Below, one piece after another: positions 6,626 to 7,080 of a stretch of DNA of 7,080 nucleotides (its first letter is position 1; every line of letters starts with the position of its first letter). The stretch comes from Bacillota bacterium (lineage in GTDB: Bacteria; Bacillota; Bacilli; Bacillales; Cytobacillaceae): the NCBI GenBank assembly GCA_023389895.1, contig JAEWDX010000392.1, positions 1 to 7,080 of the forward strand, written 5' to 3'. The notes under the pieces are model-generated. The model was not told the DNA's origin, ran no database searches, and was given only the letters and a program-made list of their open reading frames with translations. The position numbers and the translations under genes are program-made.

Positions 6626-7080
6626 ATGTACAATTTACACGCCATCGTAGACTTCGCCAAACGGCAAATTTAAGAGCATTAGTTCGTGAAACGCATTTAA
6701 ACGTAGATGATTTAATTTATCCGATTTTTGTTGCAGAAGGAAAGGATATAAAAAAAGAAATTTCATCTATGCCTGGAATTTATAATTTATCATTAGATCA
6801 TCTTGAAGAGGAAATGAATGAAGTTGTTTCATTAGGAATAAAATCTGTCCTTCTTTTTGGAATTCCACTTGAAAAGGATGAATGCGGTAAGCAAGCTTAT
6901 CATGATCATGGGATTGTTCAAGAAGCAACTCGTCTTATTAAAACGAAATATCCTGACATCATTGTGATTGCTGATACTTGTCTTTGTGAATATACTAGTC
7001 ATGGGCATTGCGGTGTGATTGAAGGCGATCAAGTTTTAAATGATCCGTCTTTGGAGCTGCTCGTGCAAACGGCTGTTAGC
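6622..7080 (+). CDS. hemB: Delta-aminolaevulinic acid dehydratase (porphobilinogen synthase) HemB, 3' truncated by the window edge
   Basis: Condenses two 5-aminolaevulinate molecules into porphobilinogen. Only the first 153 residues of the roughly 325 typical for the family are present; the frame is open to the last base. The N-terminus MNVQFTRHRRLRQT and the following LVRETHLNVDDLIYPIFVAEG are characteristic. LLFGIP is at 77-82, and the metal-binding cysteine triad is complete in DTCLCEYTSHGHCG (Cys120, Cys122, Cys130), pointing to a zinc-dependent enzyme. The two active-site lysines fall beyond the window and cannot be checked. The start overlaps the hemD stop as ATGA, with AAGGAG (6607-6612) 9 bases upstream, so both coupling and independent initiation are possible. 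In related Bacillaceae hemL follows. Confidence 0.97.
   Translation, partial: MNVQFTRHRRLRQTANLRALVRETHLNVDDLIYPIFVAEGKDIKKEISSMPGIYNLSLDHLEEEMNEVVSLGIKSVLLFGIPLEKDECGKQAYHDHGIVQEATRLIKTKYPDIIVIADTCLCEYTSHGHCGVIEGDQVLNDPSLELLVQTAVS

Noticed and set aside
6832..7032. Minus-strand open frame within hemB
   Set aside because: Lies over the conserved HemB cysteine region on the opposite strand; a shadow frame.
1..7080. Mobile element, CRISPR array, tRNA/rRNA, phage or defence genes
   Set aside because: Apart from small intergenic gaps, the window is filled by known housekeeping genes and one small membrane protein; no spaced direct repeats, transposase motifs, cloverleaf or rRNA sequence were seen.

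Overview
The window is a stretch of chromosome from a low-GC Gram-positive bacterium of the family Bacillaceae. The evidence is the A+T-rich composition, strong AGGAGG-type ribosome binding sites, and the gene order lon-engB(ysxC)-hemA-hemX-hemC-hemD-hemB, which is the order known from Bacillus subtilis and its relatives. The predicted proteins look like ordinary orthologues. I cannot name the genus from this sequence alone.

Layout. Bases 1-1290 hold the 3' part of lon (the start lies outside the window). It is coupled through an ATGA overlap to the ribosome-assembly GTPase gene engB (1287-1868). A hairpin terminator (about 1873-1910) closes this unit and probably also serves a convergent gene. 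That gene (1905-2390, minus strand) encodes a small six-helix membrane protein made of three degenerate two-helix repeats and resembling the LiaI/LiaF-like transmembrane family. It is not part of the B. subtilis layout as I know it. A 245-bp divergent intergenic region (2391-2635) separates it from hemA. That region carries a perfect 16-bp palindrome, a plausible extended -10 promoter for hemA and a weaker promoter candidate for the minus-strand gene. From 2636 to the right edge runs the haem operon: hemA, hemX, hemC, hemD and the first half of hemB (cut by the window end).

How the genes work together. HemA reduces glutamyl-tRNA to glutamate-1-semialdehyde. HemL, expected downstream but outside the window, isomerises this to 5-aminolaevulinate. 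HemB joins two of these to make porphobilinogen, HemC polymerises four of them to hydroxymethylbilane, and HemD closes the ring to uroporphyrinogen III. HemX is a membrane protein known in B. subtilis to lower HemA levels. hemC-hemD are directly abutting (TAAATG) and hemD-hemB overlap (ATGA), which suggests translational coupling. hemX and hemC are separated by a 79-bp gap with no convincing promoter or terminator.

I found no mobile element, CRISPR array, RNA gene, phage gene or defence system. The points most worth a second look are the perfect palindrome upstream of hemA and the uncharacterised repeat-built membrane protein divergent from it. Both are modest, and this is essentially an ordinary conserved housekeeping region.
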